A stretch of DNA of 64,000 nt, taken from Eopsaltria australis (Eukaryota; Chordata; Aves; Passeriformes; Petroicidae). The notes under the pieces are model-generated. The model saw nothing but the letters and a program-made list of their open reading frames with translations. It was not told the DNA's origin and made no database searches. Location: contig JAVTVJ010000070.1 in assembly GCA_034509425.1 (NCBI GenBank), positions 2,294,001 through 2,358,000 on the forward strand. The letters run 5' to 3'. Made by a program: the position numbers and the translations under genes. Below are positions 1 to 12,676 of the stretch, piece after piece; position 1 is the first letter of the stretch, and every line of letters starts with the position of its first letter.

Positions 1-3000
1 TTAGACTGAGTGATTTATTTTGCTTGGATGGTAATCAGTAAAATAATCAAATAGTGTATTTCTTACATGCAGATTATTTTTCCCTCTAGCTTACATATAT
101 GTGTATACACACAAACACATATGCATTATTACAAATTGCAGTATTAGTTATTATATTAAAGTACATGTTGCTATGTACATTTTATATAAGTGTCTGTATA
201 ATTTGAATCCTGTTAAGTATTGGTAGTTTTTAGTCATGTTCACAATTGCAGTAGGCTCATAGATTAATTCTCACACACATTGAAGCAGCAGCACTGTCAA
301 CAATGGTGTGTTGAACTGTATGTGCAACTGTGGTGAGGCAATGTATGCTAATAAATCCTTCCCACCACAGGTGACCTAAGATTAGGACAGCTCTGTTTAT
401 TAGCTGGGAATGCAAGTTTACATGTCAGGGCGTGTCAGAAGTGCTAGGCTGAAACCAGGAGCCCATCCCAGCTAAACAGGTGGGTGCTAAAAGTGAGAAT
501 TGGATAGAAGAGTGGTAACAGTTGAGGTCTTGCCACAGAACAGACAGAAATGTTCTTTCAATAGAATAGTGTAAATTGAACTTTTAATTACTATGTGCTC
601 TTTTCAGCACAACAGATGAAAAACTGCGACTAAGCAGCTGGAATCATGAACTGTTTTCCAGGAAAAACCTGCCTGGAAAAGTGCTTTATGAGTATGTTGG
701 AGCTGGGGAGGCAGCTGTGTGGTTTCACAATTTGATTCTAATTGTGCTCTAACAGGCTTGTATATTCAAGTTGTTGGGTTGGACCACTGGCTGAGGACAG
801 GTGCTCTCTAATATGATTCCATTAGACGTTTGTGAATCAGTTTAAAAATACAAAAGTAGCAGATAGATGCTATGCATAATAGCAATGAGATTATTATGCA
901 AACACTTTTTGCAAATACTCTACAAACTATAAGTTATCAGCATTTTTGGATGTAGCTTCTGACACCAACACCCCACTCTGATCAGAAGCTAACCAGGAGA
1001 TCAGAAGTTAAGTAGGAGTGAAGATGATTGCAGATTCAAGGCTGAGACCCTTCTACCATAGCACAGATGTCAGAAAGTGTAGTTAAATCCCTTTGCCCAA
1101 CTGCAGTAAGTCACAAGGCGTCTTTCACAGGACTTGTAGTTAATTGCCAAGTGCATGGAATGGTGCCCTCTCAACACCTTGGCTTGCACCTCGATGTAAC
1201 TCTCTTGCAGCTAAATGGCTTGCTAACATCTTTAAGCTATCCTTGAGACAGGTGCCTTCTGCAGTTTCCCTCCTTACACTTTTTCATTCTGCATTTGTCA
1301 TAACTTTCAGTTTCCCTTTGCAGATCTACCCTGATGCACAGTTTTCTCCCTTTTCCATAATCTCAGAAGGTATCCACAAACTTTGTTAAGCATGTAGCCC
1401 ACAAACTCCCTGTGGGCTGTAAAGGAGACCCACACAGAATGCTCACTGCAGCTTCATAATTAACTTCATTTCCCTTAGGGAAATGAGTATTCAAGAGGAG
1501 TTTGTAAATGTACAGCATGTTGTTCATGTCCATCCTTGAGCAGAGCAAGCCAGTGGAGATCTTTCCTCTGTTCCCTAAAAATGCTATGAGCAAAAGGTTA
1601 GGAGTAGCAGCACCTGGGTAGTCTCCTTCCTGCAACTTCTCCAAATCAACCACACTACAACAAAATTTCAACTTGCCTGTAAATTCTGCCTGCAGCCTCC
1701 TTAGTACATACAAGTGCCTTCTCTCACCCCATTGTCTCTCACTACACCCAAATCCTAAGGAACAAGCGCAGATCTCCACCTCCATCCTTTCTAATTATTG
1801 TTCCTCTTCTGATGCTAAATTGCTGCTAAGCACTATTGTAGCTCACTGTCCTAAATATCAAATCAATCCTACCTAAGTTCTCTGTGCTAACTGAAGCTAA
1901 GAGCCCCCTGAACAATCTTGTTCTTGCTCTTGCCAAATTCTGCTCATGGTGATGCTAAGCCAAGGGCTATGAGTCAGTCACGTTTCACTGCTGAGTCAAC
2001 CTGCTCAGCTCAGCTAATTTTATTCTGGACTCAGATATAAATGAGAGTGTTGCAAATGATGAGGACACAATGCTGATTTGGGAAAGGAGATGCCTGTGGA
2101 GTAGACACACTGTAGGGATGTGTATGGGAAAAAGGAGCACGCTGGAGATCTCTACATGCCTAGTTGTCCTTACCTAGAGGATGTAAACACCAAGTAGCTC
2201 AGCATCAGAGAGGGGGAGGCCGGAGGAATCAGTGGCAGATTGTGCTGATAATTTAAGATACACACATGCATATATAAGATACACACAAGATACACACATT
2301 TAAAAACAATTTCAGTGCTAAAATTACAGTAAGTGAATGATAATGCCTAATCTTCAAATGGCCCTGATATAAAATGATAAATGTATGTTTCCCATGAAAA
2401 GAAAATACAATTCAAGCTTCACCTTAAACTGTTTTTTTCAAAAGATGACCTGGTTTTAAAGTGCTTTTAGCTTTGATTGTGTAAAGCATTTGGCACCATC
2501 AAGTGGCAAAACAGTGGACTGCTCTTTCATAGCAGTCTCAGTAATAAAAAAGGGAACAATGCAGTAATTGTGTATTAGAAAACAGCGGAAAGAAACTTTT
2601 GAACATATTTTTTTAAGGTTATCTGAAAAAGTTTCTGAGGTTTTCTTAGGAAAACTACTGGATTTAATGTTTTTGTTTCCAGCAAATTAAGTTGGATCAG
2701 TCATTATTTTAGCTTGAATATATCATGGCAATCAGTGTTAGTATTTTTCAGTCTAAAATCCTGAAGTTGAGTCTATTTACATGTGATCAGCATAGAAATA
2801 ATGTTCACTTTAGCATAGAAGTAAGTATGAACTTTTTTATTATTCTCCTTGGTGGTGTCTTATAATAATAGTTCTATAAAATGGAAGTAGAAGTAGTAAC
2901 CTGCATTGTTATGAGGCTTGCTTAACTTTTCCTTGCTGGCCATTGAATAGGCTTGAATGGGGCCAGCCAGTGGTAAAAGCAGTCTGCAAAAGAGTCAGCT

Positions 3001-6000
3001 GTAGGCAGATAAAATGAGTAGAAACTAAATACAGAATTTAAAATAGCACAATTAATTTGGTTCTAAAATAATAACAGCAACAAACTCCTTTGCTAGGACA
3101 AACCCAGTTCTGAAATCTGAAGAGATTTTAAATTATGCAGTAATCATGCATCATTTCAATTAGTACCAGCTTTGCTACAGATAACACCTAATATATGCAT
3201 AACTTGATTAAAGAAATAATAGACCTACCTGTTGGGTAAAATAATCTATAATTATCCTGGTTGATTGTTACATAAATGTTTTTAATTTTGCCAGTGTGTG
3301 CTTATCAAATAAGGATTAAAAAAAGACCTTCTTTTTCGTCTTAAAAAAAACCCAAATGAAACCAAACCAAACAACCAACCAATGAACCCATGAACCAAAC
3401 CAAAAGCCCAAACCTGCTCCCGTTAAAATAACCTTTTTCACTACTTAAAAATTTATTTTAATGAGAAGCAAACTCTAGTGAATGAGATCACACAACAGAA
3501 GAGATAGAAGAGAGAGGTAGATGAGCTGACCTCTGACAAGGAAATGCAAGTAATTTGTGCCGGGCAGCAACCAACCTGAATAACAGAGAACAGAAAATCC
3601 TTGTGTTACAGTCAAAGGTATTTTTCCGGACATCACTGAATAACACAAAGCATTTATATGGATTGAATCCTTGTGTTTATCTGAGGAGAAGTACCTGATG
3701 AAGAAAATATTTCTCCATTTTGCTGTGGATACAGAAGATGGAATTCAGCTTCTCAGAAAAGGAAATTATTAATGTTAGTTTAAATTAATTTCTTTTAATC
3801 TACTCTTCAGACACATAAGTTCAATATTTTAGTAAGAGGTGAAGACTTCATTCTCTACTGTTTGTTTGAAATCAGTGTTAACTGAGCTTGGGATTCTTGT
3901 AATGGGGAGCATTTGCAGACTGCAGCAAGCTTCTTGAAAATCAGGATACCCAGCATCTTCCTGCATCCATAGCTTGTAACATTATGCTTTTCATGTATGT
4001 CTCGGACTTCCAAAAAAGGGGCAGGGAAGTTTGAAGAGCCTTTTGTGACATCTTGACCAAATTTTAGGAAGTTACATGCAGAAAACGTTTTCCAAATTGT
4101 ACTTTTCTTTTTTTTTTTTAAGTGCTGGATGCGCATGATTGTAGTAGTTTGTCCAGCTTTGGAAAATAATGTGCTCAGAGAGAAATGGGACAGTGATTCC
4201 AGTAGTATGCAGAAGTGCACAAAACCCTCTCACAGTTTGTCCCAGTGTTAGATCCGAGTAGAAATGCAGAGAAATAGGTGGTAGTTCATAAAATGTTACT
4301 CCTTAATGATTAATCAGGACCAAAATACGTAAGAGTGGTGTGTTAAAGTATCATAAAAGAAGAAAAGACTGACATTTATGAGGGAACCGTGGGGAGAGAG
4401 ACACGGGAAATGCACTGAGCTTCATGAGGCCTTCAACAATTTTTTGCTGTAATTCCCTTGTAGAGGCCTCAGCCACTACTCATAAGAGTGATTGATGGCA
4501 GCACTCTGCTGTCATCCTCCCAAACCCCACGTTTGGCAGGGAAGAGGAAGGGTTGCTGCCGACTTTGTTGTCAGCAGGGAAGATGATCTGGGGAATGGCA
4601 GCGCTGCTCTGCCAGCAGCGGTGTCTCAGCTCCACCCGAACGCCAGCCAGCTCCCAAGCAGGAGCCATGGATCCCCACGCTGGCACAGCCTGGAATCCAA
4701 GCTCATGTACCTTGCCTCCAGCTCAGCTTTTTGGCTGGGGCTCAACGCACGGCTGGCTCATGTTCCCTCTGAGCTGGAGCACAGGCGGGCTGCACTGAAA
4801 ACTGCATTTCGTGCAAGCCTCGGGAAGCTTTTGTAGGCATAGTCTGAGTAACAGGGTGTTTAATTTCACACCTTTGAGAGGAATCTGTTCTATACATCAC
4901 ACATCCTTCAACTTAATCCTCATGTCATCTTGACTCTCCTTGAATTTAGCATTTGCCAAACCAAAAGAGCATGCAGGGACGCCACTTTATCACATGGATA
5001 AAAACATGGCTTAACAAGTGCTAAAAAAAAAAACCTGCAAAGTACAAAGACATGTCAAAAAGAATACTCAGATTTAATTGTTTTAATAAATTAGGTAAAA
5101 AATGAGGAACTATTCAATATTTTCTCTGTTTCCCACCACTCATTACTAAGCAAAAGATGAAATCAGACTGTGTGGCAGATTTTTTATAAGCAAGCTACCT
5201 CTTATCCCAGAATACTGGCATCCCAAATTAGTGGTATGGCTTACAGCTTAAACTGTCAGTTAACCAAAATTTGAACCCTCATGTTGATGTTGTTTTGCTT
5301 CCTTGTACGTATAACTTTACTAAGCTAAAGCAAAGTGCAGAACAACAAACAGTTGTAGAGCAACCACTTTCTGAAAAGAGGAGAGAGATTCTGAAAGTGC
5401 AATGGCTATACCTGACATAGAGGAGGAAACATTTCTTTAAACAGTGATGGCACAACAGTACATAACATGCAATATTGAGTGAGTTGTCTTATAGTAGTTG
5501 GGATTTTGAAGGCACAATTTTAAATGTGAGGACTCCATTTTAAATGTATTCTATTTTTGGGAATCAGTTGTGTTCCTGGGGAGGTTGAAGTCACTCTAGC
5601 TGGGCATCCAGTTCTCTGAATACACTCTCCTCATTGTGATAGATTGCTAGCAGTTCTTCCTTATTCATATCTTTTTAAGAGAAAAATTAATGAAACTTTA
5701 TTCTGATGTTTGCTGGTTCTGTGATTGATTCTGAAGAGGCATCCTTGTAAAGAAATCTTAAGGTCTTTTTCAATTTTTTAGAAGGATCCATCTCAAGAGT
5801 TTTGCATAAATTGGAAATTCTTTTTAAATCTAACCTTTCAGTGAAGTGTGATTCATATCTTTGCATCATTATGCTAAATGAATACCTATGTAAGGACATT
5901 ACAATAGAGTACTTATCTGTTTCTTTCTGCTATTTGTTAAAGAGTTACATTTTTCTCTTGGCGATATAGATAATAAATAATCAGGAATGTTGTCAGGTTG

Positions 6001-6559
6001 GTTCAGCCACTACCAGTCACATGGCAGGATGCACTTCCACTCCAGTCTGGAGATGTAGGATTTAAGCCCCAGAAAAGGGCATTGCATCCAGTAATGCAGC
6101 AATAATTCCACGTGCTAGGCCTTCCATCAGTATCAATAGCACTTCAAAGAAAAATCTCCTTTAAGGAGTTGAATTAAATGCTTTCAGCAATAGTTTTTGT
6201 ACCAGATTCTCAGTGCACATATACAGAGATGAATGCTTTTTAAACTAATAAAGAAATCTACTTCTGAGCTACATGTGAAACATAAATTCTTGCTTTTAGA
6301 ATTGCTTCTTTTGGGTATAAAGGAAACATTCTAAGAAGACAGAAGAAACCACATCTGTTCTGCTAAGTTAAAACTAAATCACATTGGATCTATCATGATT
6401 ATTTCACCTGTATCAAAGATTGATTTTGACCCATTAAAAATTTAATTGTCGTAATATAGATTCACCAAGTCAACTTTCTTAACATAGCATCATTTTCAGT
6501 ATTTGCCAAACCTGAAAATTTACTGTACAGTTCACTGTGCAGCAGGATTGACACATTGC

Positions 6560-6910
6560 TAGATCAATAGACAGAGAGATGGACTGAAAACTGACTGAAC
6601 GACAGGGTTCAAAGAGAGTAGCCGAAGCCCAGCTGGAGGCCAGTTACTTGGGGTGCACTGGTCTGCAAGAGGAAGAGTGGTGCCAGCAGGCCAAGGGGGT
6701 CGATCCTTCCCTCTGCTTAGCACAGGTGAGGTCATGCGTGGAGTGCTGAGTCCAGTTCTGGGCAAACATGGACATATGGGAGCAAGTCCAGCAATGGACG
6801 ATGAAGATTATTGAGAGATTGTTATCTGAGGAAAGGCTGAGAAGACTGGGATTGTTCAGCTTGAAGGCTCAGGAGGAATCCCATCACTGGGTATAAGTAC
6901 TTGATGCAGT
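6560..6910 (+). mobile_element. CR1 LINE fragment
   Basis: The stretch GTGGAGTGCTGAGTCCAGTT and the following TCTGGGCA, then GAGCAAGTCCAGCAATGGA, then GAGGAAAGGCTGAGAAGACT and GGGATTGTTCAGC, follow the order of the 3' third of the CR1 reverse-transcriptase ORF. It is in + orientation, diverged, and stops at about 6910 before the usual CR1 3' end, so it is truncated or interrupted. Confidence 0.85.
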
Positions 6911-8685
6911 GTCACTGGGGCAGCTCCTGGGCTTTGTGGGAGCACAGGCAACACTGTCTGCAAAAATGAAAAATCTGAACAAAATTTCACCAAAGGACAT
7001 GTGCATGGCTAGAATACAGAGGAGCTCCAAAAGGATTCCAAAAACACACCATAGGAATGAGAAAAATCAGCTGATGGGCCTCTGAATCAGAAATTACATT
7101 TTAAGTTTCACAGAGGGTGACTGGGGGAAGGACCTCCTCCCACAGCCCTGGGGGAACTTACAGCTGCTTGTGAGTCTATTACAGGGTGCAGGCTGGGGCA
7201 ATGTTTGTTTCCTTTTCCTCAGGCTAATGGGTTTGCACAAAGTTTTCATCTGCATGAGTTAAACTGATTGTCCAGTGTTTAGTTTCTGATGTGTAGTAGC
7301 AACGTCCATGCCCTGCTTCTGAAGGAGAGCTTTTGACTCTCTTCTTGGGGAGGTGGAAACCTTTGGGAGTATGAAACCAGTTTTACACTCCACACACCAT
7401 CATTGGAGCTGTTAAAGGTTAATGGCTGATCTGAACAAAAGCCTAGTGGCAAAGTGGTAAAGTGACAAGGATGTTCTTTAAAAGGAATGAGGTGATTGTG
7501 CCAGGGATGGATGCACATTGTCAGGCAGACTTGCTGAATATGCAACAATTCTGCAAACACAACATGACATTAAGTACATCTTAAAAGGGACTCGACCTAA
7601 AGACATTTAGGCCACACCTACCTACACAAAGCAGGATGCAGTTTTATGAAAAGCAGGGGCTACCTAAACACTTCAGATACTGCAGGAATCTCACCTGCTC
7701 TGGAGCTGCTGCTGCTGCTCCAGGGCAGTGCAGCCTGCACGTGGGGGCTGTACTGCACCTCTCTGCTCTATCGAGGCACCCCAGACTCCCCAAGAACTCC
7801 CAAGTAGCATTGGATGTTTGTCTGCAGCTAACTGAGCGCCTTCTGTACTGAATACTTCAAGTGCTTAAAGTTAAATACCTACTAGTATTTTAGAAGTCCT
7901 AGGGTATCCTGCCCATCCCAATATGACACTTCACAGAACTCCCACAGATCTTATGTGATACATGCCAGCTCATGTGGGCATCTCAGGTCTTTTGGGACAT
8001 TTAAAATGGTTCTATGTGTGTATGTTTAGACATTTAATTGCCTGCCTTCATTCAGGCAGCTAAGTTTAGTCGTGTGCCATCTGGTGTTGAAAGACACCAT
8101 GAGGGAATCAGCTCTGAGCTCTCACAGTTGCAGCTCATCTGAATCACTCTAAAGCTCTGTGCCAAGGTGGCATGAACCCATGCCTAGAAACCCACGCCAT
8201 GAACCCACGTTGGGTTTCTTTTGTATTTTAACATGAGAGATGAGCCTTTATTTAGACAAATAGAGTATTTCATCTAACCAGTTATATGAATGAATGCTGA
8301 TTTTTTTTATGGCAGTATATATATCTTTAAGAAAGTCCTGGAATCTTAATGATGACACACACTGTGGTATCCACAAGCCCCAGGATATGTGTCAGCAGTT
8401 TTCAATCACTTCATGTATAAATTCTAGTCTGATCCAACCTTCATTTTCTCTGTTTTATTGGATTGTGGTGAACTGTTCCAGATCCCACTTACTCCACTGT
8501 TCACCTCGCGTTGTCCCTTTTCATCCCAGCAAGCTGGAAAAACATTTGAGAGAGAGGGGAAGACATAGTTGATAGGACAGTCAGAAATCTGTTGAGTAAT
8601 GGGGGGAAATTATTTATTTGTATAAAAAGGATATGGCAGTCCTGTCACATATTTATCAAAGACTACTGCAGTGGGTAATCAGAAC

Positions 8686-8686
<1 letters not shown>

Positions 8687-8720
<34 letters not shown>
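8687..8720. repeat. (TTA)n microsatellite
   Basis: About 11 uninterrupted TTA units (34 bp). A trinucleotide tract of this length is likely to vary in length between individuals. Confidence 0.95.
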
Positions 8721-8721
<1 letters not shown>

Positions 8722-9347
8722 GAGATGTTGGCATCAGAAATGGATCTCGATTCAGATTCTCTGATATTAGGAGCATAGTGATCAATGTTGGATAGCTGAT
8801 ACGCAGTTCCACTGATTCCAGTTATGAAAAGTGAGAGTGTTTGAAGGAGAAAAGAGATGTAGAAGAATCAGGCAGATATTTTAAATTCATATCAATAATA
8901 ATAAAATAATTTTCTGCTAATGATTCCGTTACATAGCATGTTTCACACAAAGTTAAAGCACACTCAAAAATAGCATATAAGGTTTGTATCTTCATTCTTA
9001 CATTCTGTTAGCTATGGCTGGAGAAAAAAAAGAAAACATTTCATGGTAGGAGAAGAAAAAAGAAACTACTTTATCATCAGTTTCAAAACCATTAGGACAA
9101 CCATGAAAATCTGCTGATAGAAATGTAAATTTAAGATTTCAAGTTCAGATTAAATCACTAAAGAGCAACCTGTTCAGCAATTTTTTTTTATTAGAATTGT
9201 CTTCTGCTGCAGGCCTGGCACAACATCCAGTTACGGGTAGTATGACATACATGAAACACATGTAAAATAAACACATGTTTAGACTGTATTCCGAATAATT
9301 TTGCATGTTGCACATGCATGTTTTGCATGTGTTGCTTTTTTATAGTG

Positions 9348-9400
9348 TTTCTAGTATCTTTCTAGTATTGTTCCAGTACCTTTCTAGTATTGTTCCAGTC
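9348..9400. repeat. Short tandem repeat, about 22-bp unit
   Basis: The unit TTTCTAGTATTGTTCCAGTA with a CC tail occurs at 9359-9380 and again at 9381-9400 with minor change, preceded by a partial copy (TTTCTAGTATC) at 9348. Confidence 0.8.
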
Positions 9401-12385
9401 ATGGAGACAGAACCCCACTGTATGAAACTGCAGGCTAAACTGCAATCCCCGTCTGTAAAATACACAATGCAAACAGCATCTTCTCACTGTTGTACGCCAT
9501 AGTAACACTGACATTTCACACTTCATGTTCTAAATTGCAACATTGCCTAGACATTAAGTATATAAAGAATAAGAGATGAAAATCAAAAGAATTTAAAGGT
9601 TAAAGAAAAATTCTAAAAGAAGGTTGAGTGTATTCTATTTTAATTTTTCAATATTCCTTTCAAATATCAGCACCCACAGTATTATGAGAATTGAAAATTT
9701 AGCATAGATCATTTGGCAAAGAACTCAATGACATCTGAATGGAAGGAAATAAATTGTAATGTCTTGCCTGAACACACGACAGTGTGGTTTTTGAACCTTG
9801 TACAAGACGACACAGAGCATATCCTTGGGTTTTCCATCCATGGCATATTCCTACAAAGATTTAACCTGCTGCTGGAGATCTAACTTTGTATCACAGTTGG
9901 AATGCTGTGCTTCAGTGCAGCATGCCATCTTTTCTCCAAAGTGCATGTATGCACATGCTATAGTTCATGCTGCTAAACAATCATTTGGCCTTAAGGACCA
10001 ACAAATTCCACTGGTATTTCACAGTTTTTAGATGGTTTGAACTTCTGCAAATTATTCAGTACAGTTTTCCCCCATTACTTTCCACGGAAAATCAGTAAGA
10101 GTTTAGGATACTCATTATCATGCAGAATTCTGCCTTAATCCCCATCTACAAAATGCATGTAGTTACTCCCTCCAAGCAGAGAGACATCCACTGAAGTCTG
10201 GCACGAGATTGCACGTTGTCACTTTTGTGTTAGAGGACAAAAACCAGCCAGTGCAATGACATGAACATAACACATTTATTTGAATCCTATCGCTGTTTTA
10301 TTGTGAAAATGGTGTAATCTGAAGTGTGTGATATTACATAAGTGTTTAAAAAATAAAATAATCTGGCTTTTGTTTAATTCTGTCTGACCTCTTAAAAACC
10401 AAACAAAACCCAACTGTTTTTAATTTCAGCATGATGAGAGAGACAACGACCTTTCTCAAGCAACAACTAAGCTCCTACAACTTGACTGAGCCCTTCCAAG
10501 ACAGAAAACAAAGTCTGAATTATGTCAGTCTCTTCAGACACAGAAGTGAAACAAAATCTCTTGCAAGGCAAATTTGATAAGGAATCTCACTAAATCAGTG
10601 ATATATGTGCAACAATATGAAAATGCATCCTATTGTACTGTAGGTAGAATACAATACAGCTATTTTACAATTAAATTGCATAATTTCAATGGGATATTGA
10701 TTTTCTAATAAAATTTCCCTTTAAAAGGCTGATTTCCTAGCTGCACGTTGCAGGAGGATATTGTAAATGACTGGTTTCTTTTTCCTGTCAAACATGCCAT
10801 GAGATGGACATATTACAGTGGAACTCAAGGCCTATAAATTTGTTTCCTTATTTATGGCTCTCTTAAATGTAGAACTAGTTTTGTTGCTCACTATAACTTG
10901 TTAGGTAAAACACTAGCTGGATTTTCTTTACAGTAGAGGGCATTCCTGCTGTGAAAAAAAGAAGTAATGTATCTAAATGTAAAGGATAAATCAAACTCAG
11001 CATATAAACATCTGGTAAAATTTCCTGTTGTTCAGTAATTTGAACAGCATATGGTGTTGTAAGATTTGTAATTAGGCTTGTGCATAAACAGTGTTGTTAA
11101 TATTATTATAGCCCTGTAAGGAAATTGGGTGCTGAGTTTTCATCGTGCTTCATGGGAACTGCTTAGGCTGCTTTAGAAAGCCCTGCCTATATTTGCAGAA
11201 AAGTACATTTTCTAATTATGCTGATGGTTTCACATGTTGAGAGAAATTTCTCAGCTGTTTCATGCATTTGTGGCTGGACTTGGCTTTGTAGTTTTTTCAT
11301 GTAAAAATTGATAGCATTTCTGAGCTAAATCTTGTCACCGTAAGATGTCTCTGCATTTGAAATTACATGACTGCAGGAATTCATTCTTCTGACAACCTCT
11401 GTTCTGCTTTTGTCAGTGGTAAATTCCAGTTCAAGGAGATGTCAAATCACAATGAAGAGAGGTATGCCTAGGAAAAAATAATGATAATTCATGCCTTACA
11501 GAAATTCAAATTCAAACCCACAAGCATGTGTATATTAAAGCAAAACCTCATTAGGTATGTACAAATAAAAGCTGCTTTGGCCTTAGTTTTCTGGGGTTTT
11601 TTGTGAAAGCAAAGTTGAGAAATAAGTGATTTTGATGCTTTGCCACAAAATTTTAAGGAAAAAAAAAACCCTCTTATTTTCTAGCTATAAATGTTCTTTT
11701 TTCTTTGACCAAACCACATAATCATTTTCTTTTGGATAATTTTCTTCAATCAAAGTATTTCCCATTTGTATAATTTCGCAAACAAATGCCCAATACTTCT
11801 TTCATCTGCCTATACTGTCTTGCTTTGTTATTTTTGGTAGCACAGGCCTTGAGAAGCGATGCGTCCCCAGTGTGCCCTGGAGGCATTCAGTGTCATATAC
11901 TCAACTTAGATACAGTGTCTGACTGATAAATATGTAGATAATCAGCCATGGAGAAGGCAGCCTCGCTGAAACAAGTAATCTGGACGAGCAAAGTTAATGT
12001 GGACTGATAACAAAGTGTGGAAGTTATGCCGGTATGAGCAAACCTAGACTAAATCTGTGCTGCAGTGTGAACTGTGGACAGTGACTCCACACAGTAACAG
12101 TAGGATACACACCTATGTGCTGGGAAAAAACATAATTTTTACTTAAACTGCAAAGTACTCATGTCATTCCTTTGGATGCATTCCCATGCTTCTGCCATAG
12201 GAGGTAGCCGAACTTGACATCCACAGGTACTCAGATGAGCCATGAACTCCTTCATTTCAGGCCCCTGACCACATCCCTGCGCCGCTGATGCACCTTGCGG
12301 CTCCCGGCTCCCCCCGGGGGACAGTCCCGAGTGCCTCCGCTCAGCGGGGGCCAGCCGTGACAGCCAGAGGCGCTAGGCGGCGGAG

Positions 12386-12676
12386 ATGGCGAAGAAGAGC
12401 AGTGCAGCTGAGGAAGCCTCGGCACTGAGGGCCGGCCCGGGACGGGGCCTGTGCGGGGGAGAGGGCGAGGGCTCAGGGTCTCGGGCGGCCGCGGCGAGCG
12501 GCACCGCCCGAGCCTGGCCGCGAGGGGGCGCCGCGCGGCGGCGGCGAGGGGCGGGCCCGGCCCGACCCAGCCCCGGCCCAGCCCCGGCTGTCAGCGCCGC
12601 CCGAGCCGGGCTGCGAGCCGGGCTCCGCGCCGCACGCACGGCTGAGCCCCCGCTGCCATGGAGCCGCAGGCACGCG
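12386..12676 (+). other. Possible overlapping uORF in the TPD52L1 5' leader
   Basis: An ATG at 12386 in good context (purine at -3, G at +4, in-frame TAG just upstream at 12374) opens a frame with no stop in exon 1. The frame differs from the main start at 12658. After splicing to exon 2 it reads 23 more codons and stops at 31694-31696, for 120 codons in all. It matters only if transcription starts upstream of 12386. The predicted Arg/Ala/Gly-rich product is what GC-rich DNA gives by chance, and I claim no protein function. Confidence 0.25.
12658..12676 (+). CDS. TPD52L1: TPD52L1 coding exon 1 (start codon)
   Basis: The start codon sits in an optimal Kozak context (GCCATGG), and 19 coding nt encode MEPQAR plus the first base of Gly7. 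A consensus GTGAGT donor follows at 12677. The human protein also begins with a seven-residue MEAQAQG-type start followed by LLET, which fits this short first exon. It lies in the middle of the CpG island, as expected for a first exon. The transcription start and 5' UTR length cannot be fixed from sequence alone. Confidence 0.92.

Larger units (their letters stand above)
1..12274. other. Upstream intergenic region, no gene recognised
   Basis: AT-rich sequence with stops in all frames; the open frames are short and match no family I recognise. It contains a CR1 fragment (6560-6910), a TTA microsatellite (8687-8720) and a small tandem repeat (9348-9400). In mammals RNF217 lies upstream of TPD52L1, so part of this could belong to a long 3' UTR or to regulatory DNA, but nothing in the sequence proves that. 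Confidence 0.6.

Noticed and set aside
8687..8720. TTA array considered as part of a larger satellite or CRISPR-like array.
   Set aside because: It is a plain trinucleotide microsatellite with no spacers and no further copies nearby.
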